From JBCBTD01 sp039818825 (GTDB lineage Bacteria; Pseudomonadota; Alphaproteobacteria; Geminicoccales; Geminicoccaceae), in NCBI GenBank assembly GCA_039818825.1, contig JBCBTD010000028.1:1-50724 (forward strand): a DNA stretch of 50,724 nt, read 5' to 3'. A model generated the notes under the pieces. That model did no database searches and was not told where the DNA came from. It saw only the letters and a list, made by a program, of their open reading frames with translations. How positions within the stretch are numbered: position 1 is the first letter of the stretch; every line of letters begins with the position of its first letter. Both the position numbers and the translations under genes were made by a program. This document shows positions 35,305-45,051 of the stretch, one piece after another.

Positions 35305-37962
35305 TCAAGCTAGACGGCCGTGGCATTGCTTGTACTTCTTGCCCGAGCCGCACGGACAAGGCGCGTTCCGCGGCACCTTCCCCCAACTCTCGGGATTGGT
35401 CGGGTCGACGGCACGCGTGTCGCCGGCGCCGTCGCTGGCCGCAGCGGCCATGACCGGCTGGCGCACGTCGACCACCGGCGGCGGGGGTGGCGGCTCCGGC
35501 TGGCGGAGTTCCATGCTCGACAGAACCTGAGTCGTCGTCTTCCGCAGATTGTTGAGCATCCCCTCGAACAGCTCGAACGCCTCACGCTTGTACTCGTTCA
35601 GCGGATCGCGCTGACCGAAGCCACGAAGGTGGATACCCTGCCGCAAGTGGTCGAGCTGCAGCAGATGCTCCTTCCAAAGATGGTCGAGCACCTGCAGCAG
35701 GATGCTCTTCTCGGCGCTGCGCATTACGTCGACACCGAAGTCGACGGCACGCTGAGCCATGTAACGATCGGACGCGTCGGTGATCCGCTCGCGGATTTCC
35801 AGCTCCGCAATTCCCTCCTCCGCACCCCATTCGCCGATCGGCAAGGTCAACGCCAGCGTGCTGCGCGTCTCGTTGGTCAGGCTCTCCAGATCCCATTCTT
35901 CCGCGTAGGCCTTCTCCGGAATGCACCGATGGACGAGATCTTCGATGACCTCGTGACGCATGTCCCGGACGGTGTCACTGACGTCATCGGCATCGAGCAG
36001 TTCGCGGCGCTGCTCGTAGACGACTTTCCGTTGATCGTTCATAACATCGTCGAAGCGCAAAAGATTCTTACGGATCTCGAAGTTACGAGCTTCGACTTTC
36101 TTTTGCGCCTTTTCGAGAGCTTTGTTGATCCACGGATGGACGATCGCCTCGCCTTCCTGCAGGCCGAGACGCGTCAACAACCCGTCCATGCGGTCCGAAC
36201 CGAAGATCCGCATCAAATCGTCGTCAAGAGCGAGAAAGAACTTGGACCTTCCCGGATCACCCTGGCGTCCTGATCGGCCACGCAACTGATTGTCGATTCG
36301 TCGACTCTCGTGCCGCTCGGTACCGATGACGTAGAGACCGCCGGCGTCCTTGACCTTCTCGCACTCCACTGCGGTCTCTGCGCGGATCGCGTCCGCACCG
36401 CTGGTGTCGGGATCCTCGCCGAGTTCGTTGCGGATACGCATGTCGGCATTACCGCCGAGCTGAATGTCGGTGCCGCGGCCGGCCATGTTGGTGGCGATGG
36501 TCACGGCGCCGTAGCGCCCGGCCTGGGCAACGATCACGGCCTCCTGCTCGTGGTAGCGCGCATTCAGCACGTGATGTGGGACCTTCGCCTTCTTCAACTC
36601 GGCCGACAAGGTCTCCGACTTCTCGATGCTGACGGTGCCGACCAGCACAGGCTGCCCCTTGGCGTGGGCTTCCTTGATCTCGGCGACGATCGCGTTGCTC
36701 TTTTCACGCTGGCTACGATAGACCTCGTCGTCCTCGTCCTTCCGCACCATCGCCCGATGCGTCGGAATCTCGACGACGTCGAGCTTGTAGATCTCGCTGA
36801 ACTCCGATGCCTCGGTCATCGCCGTACCGGTCATGCCAGCGAGCTTCGGGTAGAGGCGGAAGTAGTTCTGGAACGTCACCGACGCCAGCGTCTGGTTCTC
36901 CGGCTGGATCGCCACGCCTTCCTTGGCCTCGAGCGCTTGGTGAAGGCCGTCGGAGTAGCGGCGCCCCTCCATCATCCGGCCGGTGAACTCGTCGACGATG
37001 ACGACCTTGTCGTTCCGCACCAAGTAGTCGACATCGCGGGCGAACAGCTTGTGGGCCCGCAGCGCTTGCTGCGCATGATGAACGAGGCTGACGTTCTCGA
37101 TGTCGTAGAGATCTGCCGCTTTGAGTAGGCCGATCTCCCTCAACGCCGCTTCGATCCGTTCTGCCCCCGTCTCGGTAAGCGACACCGCCCGCTGCTTCTC
37201 GTCGACGTCGTAGTCATCCGTCCCCAAAGCCGGGATCAGGGTGTCGACGGTGCGATAGAGCTCCGAGCTGCTGTCAGCCGGCCCAGAGATGATCAGCGGC
37301 GTCCGCGCCTCGTCGACCAGAATCGAATCGACCTCGTCGACGATGGCGTACTGAAACGAACGCTGAACCATGCGCGACTTCGTCAACTTCATGTTGTCAC
37401 GAAGGTAATCGAAGCCGAATTCGTTGTTGGTGCCGTAGGTGACGTCGGCGGCATAGGCTTGACGGCGGGCTTCGTCGTCGAGATTGGGCACGATGCAGCC
37501 GACGGTGAGGCCCAGCGCTTGGTAGATCTGACCCATCCAGGCCGCGTCGCGGCGGGCCAGGTAGTCGTTCACGGTGACGACGTGCACGCCGCCGCCGGTC
37601 AGTGCATTGAGATAAACGGCGAGCGTCGCGACGAGGGTCTTTCCCTCGCCCGTCTTCATCTCCGCGATCTTGCCCTGGTGGAGGACGACACCCCCGACGA
37701 TCTGGACGTCGTAGTGGCGCTGACCGAGGGTACGTTTCGCGGCCTCACGCACCGTAGCGAAGGCTTCGACCAGCAGATCGTCGAGGCTCTCGCCCTGGTC
37801 GACCCGAGCCCGGAAGGTCTCCGTCCGCGCCGCCAGTGCAGTGTCGTCCAGCCGCTCCATTTCTGGTTCGAGTTCGTTGACGGCATTGACGATGGTACTT
37901 AGTCCGCTCACGAAACGGTCGTTGGCGGTGCCGAACAGGCGCTTGGCGAGCGCGCCGAGCAT
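35305..37962 (-). CDS. secA: Preprotein translocase motor SecA
   Basis: 885 residues from ATG 37962 (AGAGGA upstream), usual for an alphaproteobacterial SecA. Walker A MKTGEGKT at 102-109, DEAD-like VDEVDSILVDEARTP, the second helicase domain with NMAGRGTDIQLGG and GRSGRQGDPG, and a C-terminal zinc and SecB-binding tail CPCGSGKKYKQCH. ATPase that drives unfolded proteins through SecYEG. It is read alone, divergent from a trypsin-like protease gene. The gap downstream (35185-35304) shows only a weak hairpin. Confidence 0.98.
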   Translation of the reverse strand: MLGALAKRLFGTANDRFVSGLSTIVNAVNELEPEMERLDDTALAARTETFRARVDQGESLDDLLVEAFATVREAAKRTLGQRHYDVQIVGGVVLHQGKIAEMKTGEGKTLVATLAVYLNALTGGGVHVVTVNDYLARRDAAWMGQIYQALGLTVGCIVPNLDDEARRQAYAADVTYGTNNEFGFDYLRDNMKLTKSRMVQRSFQYAIVDEVDSILVDEARTPLIISGPADSSSELYRTVDTLIPALGTDDYDVDEKQRAVSLTETGAERIEAALREIGLLKAADLYDIENVSLVHHAQQALRAHKLFARDVDYLVRNDKVVIVDEFTGRMMEGRRYSDGLHQALEAKEGVAIQPENQTLASVTFQNYFRLYPKLAGMTGTAMTEASEFSEIYKLDVVEIPTHRAMVRKDEDDEVYRSQREKSNAIVAEIKEAHAKGQPVLVGTVSIEKSETLSAELKKAKVPHHVLNARYHEQEAVIVAQAGRYGAVTIATNMAGRGTDIQLGGNADMRIRNELGEDPDTSGADAIRAETAVECEKVKDAGGLYVIGTERHESRRIDNQLRGRSGRQGDPGRSKFFLALDDDLMRIFGSDRMDGLLTRLGLQEGEAIVHPWINKALEKAQKKVEARNFEIRKNLLRFDDVMNDQRKVVYEQRRELLDADDVSDTVRDMRHEVIEDLVHRCIPEKAYAEEWDLESLTNETRSTLALTLPIGEWGAEEGIAELEIRERITDASDRYMAQRAVDFGVDVMRSAEKSILLQVLDHLWKEHLLQLDHLRQGIHLRGFGQRDPLNEYKREAFELFEGMLNNLRKTTTQVLSSMELRQPEPPPPPPVVDVRQPVMAAAASDGAGDTRAVDPTNPESWGKVPRNAPCPCGSGKKYKQCHGRLA

Positions 37963-38089
37963 GGCTACGTCCTCTCTGCGGATGCGTGATCCGCAACGTC
38001 TGCCACCACGTTTCAAGTCGTCGGAGGCACCCGTCGCAAAGTGGCTCGGAGATAGGCACCACGCGTCGACGAGTCAACGCGAGGCCCAA

Positions 38090-38875
38090 TTGCGCCGCAA
38101 CTGCGACATCCATCCAGCACCGCGCCGACGAGCCGCCAAGAGCGCCCTCACGCCAACGGCGGAGCGTACACGGCGACGGCGGGCCACCGACTGGTTGGGC
38201 CCAACGGCTGCATGCTCCGCCGTGCTCGCCGTGCTCTTCGGCGGGCCTTCGGAACTCGCCTACGCTGACGCAATGCCGCCGCTCGCGCGGCTGGAGCGGC
38301 TCGTCGACGGCGATCCGCGGCATAGCTGCCCGGTCACCTTCGTCGCCGATCTCGGGGCCGTCACGGCACGCCACTGTCTAGGCAGCAGCTCGGTGCCCCT
38401 TTGGGTCCGCCGCGGCGAGGACCGTTGGCCGGTCGTCGCGGCGCGCGTACCGGGCGCCAGGGCGGTCGACGATGCCGGTCGTTTGGTAGCACCACAGCAC
38501 GACTGGGCGTTGCTCACGCTCGAAGGCGACCCGCCACCGCCGGACGTTCGGTACGTCGGCCGAGCCGGGCTCGCCTTGGCCGGCACTGGCGCCGAGCTGA
38601 CGAAGCTAGGCCCCGGCCGTGCCGCTACCGCCGCGCCGCGCCGAGGGGCTTGCCAGATGCTGCCGGACGCGGCGGCAGGCCGAGTGTTCCGGTTCCGCTG
38701 CGAGAAGGGTGTCGGCCCAGGACGATCGGGAAGCCCCATTCTGGCCGAAACGGAGGTTGGTTGGATTCTGGTCGGGGTTCACATCGCCATCAGCGGCAAG
38801 GACCCTGACGTGGTCGGTATCGCCGTCCTGCCGTCGCTTGACGACACCGTCGTCGTGCCCTGGGAAGAGCAATGA
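38090..38875 (+). CDS. Trypsin-fold (S1) serine protease-like protein, exported
   Basis: A chymotrypsin-type triad is readable: His95 in VTARHC, Asp138 in HDWALL and Ser213 in GRSGSPI. The hydrophobic segment AACSAVLAVLFGG before ELAYADA looks like a signal peptide preceded by an Arg run (RTRRRR). The start is uncertain. I chose TTG 38090 (GAGG upstream, 261 residues); TTG 38195 or ATG 37982 are possible. In the catalytic motif GRSGSP, Arg replaces the usual Asp before Ser, which may affect activity. Resembles small bacterial glutamyl-endopeptidase/trypsin relatives. Confidence 0.75.
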   Translation: MRRNCDIHPAPRRRAAKSALTPTAERTRRRRATDWLGPTAACSAVLAVLFGGPSELAYADAMPPLARLERLVDGDPRHSCPVTFVADLGAVTARHCLGSSSVPLWVRRGEDRWPVVAARVPGARAVDDAGRLVAPQHDWALLTLEGDPPPPDVRYVGRAGLALAGTGAELTKLGPGRAATAAPRRGACQMLPDAAAGRVFRFRCEKGVGPGRSGSPILAETEVGWILVGVHIAISGKDPDVVGIAVLPSLDDTVVVPWEEQ

Positions 38876-38938
38876 CGCCGCGCCGAGCACAGCAAGAAGC
38901 CATCCCCACGTATGACCCTCCGTGGCCCGAAGGCCCTC

Positions 38939-38963
38939 GTGATTTTTGTCACCGTGCTATAAC
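38939..38963 (+). promoter_or_regulatory. CRP-type dyad and extended -10 upstream of the sugar transferase
   Basis: GTGA-N6-TCAC (38939-38952) matches the core of the CRP-family consensus. TG-N-TATAAC (38955-38963) immediately downstream is a good extended -10. The dyad would sit in the -35/-10 spacer, a position that usually gives repression. The regulator is inferred only from the half-site. Confidence 0.45.
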
Positions 38964-39083
38964 CGGATCGGCGTATGTTCGCTTCATGCGTGCAGGCCAC
39001 GTCGCGAGACCGGGCCCGGAACGTCTCAGCCGTCGCTGGACTCCGATCGCGATGTGCTTGGTCTTGAACGAGGATCACGAAGC

Positions 39084-40511
39084 GTGAGCACTGTCTACCC
39101 CATGCATCGTGCGGTCACCACGGCGCGCCGTCAGCCGCGCGCTCTGCGCCCCGTGCACGTCCTGTCGCTGTGGCTCAGGTTCTTGGATCTGGCGGCTATC
39201 GTGATCGCTGCTTGGTTGGCCAACCTGCTGTTCGGCGGTGGCGGCCTGGCCAAGTCCGAGACCTTGTTCGTGGGCGTCACCTTGCTCGCCGTGATGAGCG
39301 TCGCGTCCGCTTTCGGTCTGTACGAGGCTCGCCGCCTCGGCGAGCTCTCGTTCCAGCTGTTGCGCGCCTGGGGCGCTTGGTTCGTCACCATGGCGGCCGC
39401 GGTCTCGCTGGTCGTCATCCTGCGTCCTGAGGAACTGCCTCAGCGCGACTGGTTGCTCGCCTGGTTCATGATCGCCCTCGGGCTGATCGGCGGCATCCGC
39501 TTCGCCACGAAGATGTGGGTCGCGAAGTTGCGCCGCGCCGGCGACTACGGATGGAATCTGGTCGTGGTTGGAAGCGGCCATTGGGGACCGCAGGCCCGTC
39601 AGCGCCTCGACGTCGATCCGCTGCAGTCGCGCGTGGTCGGCTACGTCTCGCTCGACCACTGTGCCAACCTGGACGATGCGCTCCTGGAGTTGCGCCGGCA
39701 GTTGGCGGACAAGCCGATCGACCAGGTGGCGCTGGCCCTCGACCCCAGCCAGACACTTCGGATTCCCGAGCTCTTGGACGTCCTTCGGAGTTTTCCGGTC
39801 GAGGTCGGCTTGGTACCTGAGCCGACGCCCGCCAACCTTCCGACGATCGGCTGTCGCCGGCTCGGCGACCTGACCACGATCACCTGTCTAGAGAAGCCGA
39901 TCGACGGCTGGTCTTGGCACGTGAAGAGCGCGGTCGACCGCGTTGCCGCGGCGATCATTCTGGTGTTCCTGGCGCCGCTGCTGCTGGTCGTCGCTGGGCT
40001 GGTGGCGTTCACCTCGCCCGGTCCGGTCTTCTTCCGTCAGAAGCGCCTGGGCTTCAATCAACAGCTGATCGATGTGTTCAAGTTCCGGTCGATGTACGTC
40101 GACCTGTGCGACGCGCCGGTTTCCAACGAGATCCGGCAAGCGACGAAGAACGACCCGCGGGTGACGCCGGTCGGTCGGTGGCTGCGTCGGACCAGCCTCG
40201 ACGAGCTGCCGCAGCTCATCAACGTGTTGCGCGGTGAGATGTCGCTCGTGGGGCCCCGACCGCACGCCGTCGCTCACGATGAGTACTACGCGAAGCTGAT
40301 CGATGGCTATCTCGGCCGCCACCGGGCCAAGCCGGGCATCACTGGCTGGGCCCAGATCAACGGTTGTCGCGGCGAGATCCACTCCCTCGAAGACATGCGT
40401 AGGCGGATCGAGCTGGACCTCTATTACATTGACAACTGGTCGCTTTGGTTCGATCTGCGGATCTTGATGCGGACGACGTTCGTCTTCTTCAAGGACGAGC
40501 AGGCTTACTGA
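39084..40511 (+). CDS. Polyprenyl-phosphate sugar phosphotransferase (WcaJ/EpsB type)
   Basis: 475 residues. Four N-terminal membrane helices (about 25-140), a Rossmann-like middle domain (about 155-285), a fifth hydrophobic helix, and the C-terminal bacterial sugar transferase domain: KSAVDRVAAAIILVFLAP, FFRQKRLG, VFKFRSM, RTSLDELPQLINVL, GEMSLVGPRP and KPGITGWAQING. It starts polysaccharide repeat-unit synthesis by loading a hexose-1-phosphate on undecaprenyl phosphate. GTG 39084 is the likely start, ATG 39102 the alternative. First gene of the polysaccharide-type block. Confidence 0.92.
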   Translation: MSTVYPMHRAVTTARRQPRALRPVHVLSLWLRFLDLAAIVIAAWLANLLFGGGGLAKSETLFVGVTLLAVMSVASAFGLYEARRLGELSFQLLRAWGAWFVTMAAAVSLVVILRPEELPQRDWLLAWFMIALGLIGGIRFATKMWVAKLRRAGDYGWNLVVVGSGHWGPQARQRLDVDPLQSRVVGYVSLDHCANLDDALLELRRQLADKPIDQVALALDPSQTLRIPELLDVLRSFPVEVGLVPEPTPANLPTIGCRRLGDLTTITCLEKPIDGWSWHVKSAVDRVAAAIILVFLAPLLLVVAGLVAFTSPGPVFFRQKRLGFNQQLIDVFKFRSMYVDLCDAPVSNEIRQATKNDPRVTPVGRWLRRTSLDELPQLINVLRGEMSLVGPRPHAVAHDEYYAKLIDGYLGRHRAKPGITGWAQINGCRGEIHSLEDMRRRIELDLYYIDNWSLWFDLRILMRTTFVFFKDEQAY

Positions 40512-40663
40512 TACGGACATCAGTCGGGGGCACGCCGCCGACGGCTGAACCCAACGAACGACGAACGGCTCGCAGCGGCCTCGATCATCGAGCAAGTGCC
40601 CGATGTTCATCTTGCCGCCATTGGTGAGCACGTCGCGTTCCTGCGCCTGGGCTGGACGATACC

Positions 40664-43096
40664 ATGCCGAAACGCTCCCTGACCTTTCTCGTGGCCGGCC
40701 TGGCACTGTTGGTGGCTGCCTGCAGCTCCCCGGAGGAGCTCGAGGCCGACTATCTGGAAAGTGGTCTGGAGCTGCTGGCCGAAGGCGAAACGGCCAAGGC
40801 GACGCTCAGTTTCCGCAACGTCCTGCGCATCAATCCGAACAACGCCGAGGCACTGCTGGCGCTCGGTCGGATCGCCGAGAGCCAGCAGAACCTACCGCAC
40901 GCGTACAACAACTACCAAGCCGCGAGCGACGCCGATCCGGAGCTGATCGAGGCGCACAACGCCTACGCGGTGCTCGCCCTCACGGCGAACGAGTTGGAGA
41001 TCGTCGAGGGGGCCATCGCCAAGATCGAAGCGGTCGCGACGCCTCATGCCGACGCCGAGGCGCTACGTGCAGCCGTGGCTTTGCGGCGGGGCGACGGCGC
41101 TGCGGCGGAGGCCCATGCGCTGGCCGCGCTGGCGCTGGACCCGGCGCACGTCAACGCGACGTCGGCGCTGGCGGGGGTGTTGAACGGCCGCGGCGACGTC
41201 GAAGGCGCCGTGGACGTGATCGACACGTTCTTCGACTCTCAGGGCCCGAACGTCGCGCTCGCGTTGCTCAAGGTTCAGCTCCGGGCCGCGGACGACGATC
41301 CCGACGGCGTGCGCGAGGCCTTCGAAGAGCTCATCGCCTTCGAGCCAGACAATGCGCAGTTCCGCATTGCCCTCGCCGATTTCCACCGGAGCAACGACGC
41401 GTTCGGTGATGCCGAAACGGTCCTCCGCCAAGCCGTCGACCAGCTCAGCGGCAACCCGACGGCGACCGTCGCGCTGGTTCAAATGGTCTTCCAGCGCGAG
41501 GGCGTCGATGCCGCCGTCGCCGAAGCCGATGCAGCCATAGCGCGCAACCCGGAGGCGCTGCAGAACGTCAGTTTTCTCGTGGCCGATCTGTTCACCCAAG
41601 CACAGCGCTACGACGAGGCGCGCGAACGGCTCCAGGCGATCCTGGACGACGCCGGTGAAACGACCGCCCGCGGGCTCGACGCTAGGGCAGCCCTCGCCAG
41701 CATAGCACTCGCGTCCGGCGACGCCGACGGCGCCCGTACCCAGGTGGACGCGGCGTTGGAGGATGACCAACAGCATCGCGGCCTCAATTACCTCTCGGCC
41801 GTTCTGCATCTGGGCGCCGGCAACCCGGCCGAAGCGATCCCCGTGGCCCGCAGCACGCTGGGCCGAGACCCGAATTGGGTACCCGGGCTCAAGGTCTTGG
41901 CCGAAGCGCATCTGCGCCGTGACGACCAGGGCCTGGCGATCGACATTCTGTCGCGAATCCACCAGCTGGCGCCGCGCGATCTGACCGCCGCCGAGGCTCT
42001 GGCCCGACTCTTGACCGCGCGTGGCGACTACGACGCCGCGATGGCCGTCTGGGACACGATCGTGGCGCAGGTCGACGACCCGGGACCGGCGCTCGCAAAT
42101 GCCGCGCAACTGGCCATCCGAAGCGAGAACTGGGCACGAGCCAGTCGCGACATCGACCGGTTGCTCGACGTCCCGGAAACGGCGATCAGCGGCTCCTTGC
42201 TCGCCGGCTCGCTGCGGACGGCTCAGGGCGACTACGGCGGCGGCCGTGAGTGGTTCGAACGCGCATCGGCGCTCGATCCGGAGGCGGCACAGCCATTGTT
42301 CGGCCTCGTCCAGACCTACTTGGCCGAAGACGACGTCGCCAGCGCCATCGGCGTGATCCGCGAGCGGATCGACACCGGTGCGTCCAGCGACGTCACGATC
42401 GTCAACCTGCTCGGCCAACTCTACGCTCGCAACGGGCAGATCGACGAGGCGATCGCTACGTACGAAGAGGCGATCTTGGCCCAGCCGCAGTGGGCGACGC
42501 CCTATCTGGAGCTCGCCGCCGTCCTCGAGAGTGAGGGGCAGACACAGGCGGCACTCGACATGCTGGAACGGGGCATCGCTGCCGGCGGCGATCCTGGCCA
42601 ATTGCTGTTGGCCAAAGCCTTCACCGAGCAGCGCGTCGGTCGCGAGGTCGATGCGATCGCCACCTACGACCGGTTGCTCGAACTCGGCAGTACCAACGAT
42701 GTCGTCGTCAACAACTTCGCCGCCTTGGTCGCCGACTTCGCCTACGAAGACCAGGCGACGCTCGATCGCGCGTTGGAGCTGGCCAAGCGGTTCACGACGA
42801 GTTCGGAAGCCTACTTCCTCGACACGCTGGGCTGGCTCCACTTTCGGAACGGCGATCCGGCTCGCGCCCTCTCGTTCCTTCGCCGTGCGGCGGCGATCTT
42901 GCCCGACGATGCGCACATCCGATACCACGTCGGCGCGTCACTGGCCGCGGCCGACGAACACCGAGCGGCGGAAGCAGAGCTGGTTCGTGCTTTGCCTGAA
43001 GGTGCCGACTACGTCGGGGTCGATCATGCGCGAACACTGCTCGACGAGGTCCGTCGCAAGCTGGCCGAGGACGCTCCGTCGGAAGGCGCTAGCTGA
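40664..43096 (+). CDS. TPR-repeat lipoprotein of the PEP-CTERM/XrtA (PrsT-like) type
   Basis: 810 residues. Lipobox VAAC (Cys20) followed by SSPEEL, then some twenty TPR-like helical pairs to the end (for example AKATLSFRNVLRINPNNAEA near 45-64). Length, lipoprotein anchor and the SPEEL start resemble the TPR lipoproteins found beside exosortase/exopolysaccharide loci. Presumably a periplasmic scaffold for polysaccharide or protein export. It follows the sugar transferase by 152 bases. The family name is a judgement from architecture and neighbours. Confidence 0.8.
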   Translation: MPKRSLTFLVAGLALLVAACSSPEELEADYLESGLELLAEGETAKATLSFRNVLRINPNNAEALLALGRIAESQQNLPHAYNNYQAASDADPELIEAHNAYAVLALTANELEIVEGAIAKIEAVATPHADAEALRAAVALRRGDGAAAEAHALAALALDPAHVNATSALAGVLNGRGDVEGAVDVIDTFFDSQGPNVALALLKVQLRAADDDPDGVREAFEELIAFEPDNAQFRIALADFHRSNDAFGDAETVLRQAVDQLSGNPTATVALVQMVFQREGVDAAVAEADAAIARNPEALQNVSFLVADLFTQAQRYDEARERLQAILDDAGETTARGLDARAALASIALASGDADGARTQVDAALEDDQQHRGLNYLSAVLHLGAGNPAEAIPVARSTLGRDPNWVPGLKVLAEAHLRRDDQGLAIDILSRIHQLAPRDLTAAEALARLLTARGDYDAAMAVWDTIVAQVDDPGPALANAAQLAIRSENWARASRDIDRLLDVPETAISGSLLAGSLRTAQGDYGGGREWFERASALDPEAAQPLFGLVQTYLAEDDVASAIGVIRERIDTGASSDVTIVNLLGQLYARNGQIDEAIATYEEAILAQPQWATPYLELAAVLESEGQTQAALDMLERGIAAGGDPGQLLLAKAFTEQRVGREVDAIATYDRLLELGSTNDVVVNNFAALVADFAYEDQATLDRALELAKRFTTSSEAYFLDTLGWLHFRNGDPARALSFLRRAAAILPDDAHIRYHVGASLAAADEHRAAEAELVRALPEGADYVGVDHARTLLDEVRRKLAEDAPSEGAS

Positions 43097-43146
43097 GCGC
43101 ACTACGCCAGCCGTTCCACACAAGCCCTGACGGGGAATGTACCGCC

Positions 43147-43848
43147 TTGCTCGAACTCTACTACTGGACGACGCCGAACGGACACAAGATCACGATGTTC
43201 CTCGAGGAAGCCGGGCTGGACTACGAGATCCGGACGATCGACATCGGCCGCGGCGACCAGTTCGATCCGGGGTTCCTGCAGATTTCCCCCAACAACCGGA
43301 TTCCCGCACTGGTCGATCACGCGCCGGCTGATGGCGCGGGACCGCTTTCCGTGTTCGAATCGGGCGCGATCCTTCAGTATCTCGCAGAGAAGACCGGTCG
43401 TTTCCTGCCGCGCGAGACGCGAGCACGCTACGCGACGCTGGAGTGGCTCTACTGGCAAATGGGCGGCTTGGGCCCGATGCTCGGGCAGAACCACCACTTC
43501 AAACAGTACGCGCCGGAGCCGATTGCTTACGCCATCGACCGGTACGTCAACGAGACGACGCGACTCTATCGCGTTCTGGACAAGCGTCTGGACGGCCGCG
43601 AGTTCATCGCTGGCGAATACTCGATTGCCGATATGGCCTGCTATCCCTGGATCGTTCCCTACGAGCGCCAAGGGCAAGCGTTGCAGGACTTCCCCAACCT
43701 CGAGCGGTGGTTCGGCGCCGTTGCCAAGCGACCGGCGACGATCCGTGCTTACGATCGCGCCGCGGCGATCAACACGCGGCCGACGGTCGACGAGACCGCG
43801 AAGTCGATCCTCTTCGGCCAGACGGCGCCCGAACGGCCGCCGAACTGA
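43147..43848 (+). CDS. Nu-class glutathione S-transferase-like protein (YfcG/YghU type)
   Basis: 233 residues from TTG 43147; homologues begin at the same point (M-x-x-LYxWxTPNG). TPNGHKITMFLEE near 9-21, NNRIPALVD near 49-57 and ESGAILQYLAEK near 74-85 are the glutathione-binding signatures. YfcG-type enzymes reduce disulfides using two glutathiones. It follows the TPR gene by 50 bases and ends 3 bases before the hydrolase start. Confidence 0.87.
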   Translation: MLELYYWTTPNGHKITMFLEEAGLDYEIRTIDIGRGDQFDPGFLQISPNNRIPALVDHAPADGAGPLSVFESGAILQYLAEKTGRFLPRETRARYATLEWLYWQMGGLGPMLGQNHHFKQYAPEPIAYAIDRYVNETTRLYRVLDKRLDGREFIAGEYSIADMACYPWIVPYERQGQALQDFPNLERWFGAVAKRPATIRAYDRAAAINTRPTVDETAKSILFGQTAPERPPN

Positions 43849-43851
43849 AGG

Positions 43852-44676
43852 ATGGTAACATCGACCGACTCCGGGCTGCTGACGGTCGATCTCGCCTGCG
43901 AGAGCCTCGGCTCCGCTGGACCGCCGGTCGTCGTCCTCCACGGCCTGTTCGGCGCTGGTCGAAACTGGCACACCGTCGGTCGGCGGTTGGCAGCGACGCG
44001 TCGGGTCCTACTCGTCGACCTGCGCAACCACGGACGCTCGCCGCGGGCACGGCCGATGGACTATCCGGCGATGGCGGCCGACGTGGCGGCCTCGATCGTC
44101 CGCTGGGGCCGCGGCCCGGCGGCGATGATCGGCCACTCGATGGGTGGCAAGGTGGCGATGTGGCTGGCGCTGACCGAGCCCGAGCACGTCGCGCAACTCG
44201 CCGTCATCGATATCGCTCCCGTAGTTTACGCGCATGATCATCTGGAGCACGTCGACGCCCTTGCGGGCGTGCCCTTGGCGGGCCTTCGCGGGCGTCGTGA
44301 AGCCGACCTGGCGCTAGCCGATCAGATCCGCGATCCCTCGATGCGGGCGTTCCTGTTGCAGAATTTGGTGAACGTCGACGGCCAGTGGACCTGGCGCGTC
44401 GATCTCGATGCGGTGCGCGACGCCATGCTCGAGCTGACATCCTTTCCCTCACCGCCTGCCGCTGCCCGCTATACAGGGCCGAGTTTGTTGGTTCGCGGCG
44501 CGCGGAGCGACTACGTCACGCCTGCAGGGATCTCGGCCTTTGCGGCCTTGTTTCCGAACCACGGTGTGAGCACCATCGACCGCGCTGGCCACTGGCCGCA
44601 CGCAGAACGCCCGGACGCGGTTGCTGGCTTGCTCGAAGACTTCGTGCGCGGCGCCGGTGTTGAAGTACGAGGGTAG
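43852..44676 (+). CDS. Alpha/beta hydrolase, YbfF-like esterase
   Basis: 274 residues. Nucleophile Ser96 in GHSMGGK, probable acid Asp220, His247 in AGHWPHAE, oxyanion-side HGLFGAGRNW (30-39), and DLRNHGRS, as in YbfF. It hydrolyses short esters or acyl-CoA; the substrate is unknown. It starts 3 bases after the GST stop, so the two are co-translated. Confidence 0.88.
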   Translation: MVTSTDSGLLTVDLACESLGSAGPPVVVLHGLFGAGRNWHTVGRRLAATRRVLLVDLRNHGRSPRARPMDYPAMAADVAASIVRWGRGPAAMIGHSMGGKVAMWLALTEPEHVAQLAVIDIAPVVYAHDHLEHVDALAGVPLAGLRGRREADLALADQIRDPSMRAFLLQNLVNVDGQWTWRVDLDAVRDAMLELTSFPSPPAAARYTGPSLLVRGARSDYVTPAGISAFAALFPNHGVSTIDRAGHWPHAERPDAVAGLLEDFVRGAGVEVRG

Positions 44677-45051
44677 TGCCGATGTCTTGTTTCGCTTGCA
44701 AAGTCGTCGTGCTCGGTCAACCCTACATTGCTGTCGATGCGGCATCGCTCAGCCGAATCGATGCGCCAGCCGATCGTGCCGATGATGGCTTCGGGCCCGC
44801 AGCATCAGGAACGGAAGCCATGTCGTACTCAGATGTTGCTGGAAGAAGCGGGGGCGGCGTACGTCTGTCGCGGCAGCGCCTGAGGCGCTTCGAGTCGTCC
44901 TGCGAAGACGAGGCGCAGCAGTCGTCTGGCTGCTGGCTTCGACCTTTGCGCCCCACCAGTCTTCGAGCGGAAGCGGCCTACAGGAGCCGCGGCGCCTCCC
45001 ATCTCGCGGCGGGTACTACCATGCCGACCACCTTCCTGCAGGAGTAGCATT
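44677..45051. other. Gap of 375 bases without a supported gene
   Basis: Lies between the hydrolase and the BY-kinase. A 123-codon frame (44676-45047) crosses it but is Ser/Arg-rich with no family resemblance and no ribosome site. The segment probably carries the promoter of the kinase-ATPase pair; I could not pick a convincing -35/-10 pair. Confidence 0.5.

Noticed and set aside
41063..42928. Open frame of 621 codons antisense to the TPR lipoprotein gene
   Set aside because: Shadow of a strongly supported gene; Arg/Val-rich composition without motifs.
44676..45047. 123-codon frame before the BY-kinase
   Set aside because: No ribosome site; composition like non-coding shadow; Ser/Arg-rich with no motif.
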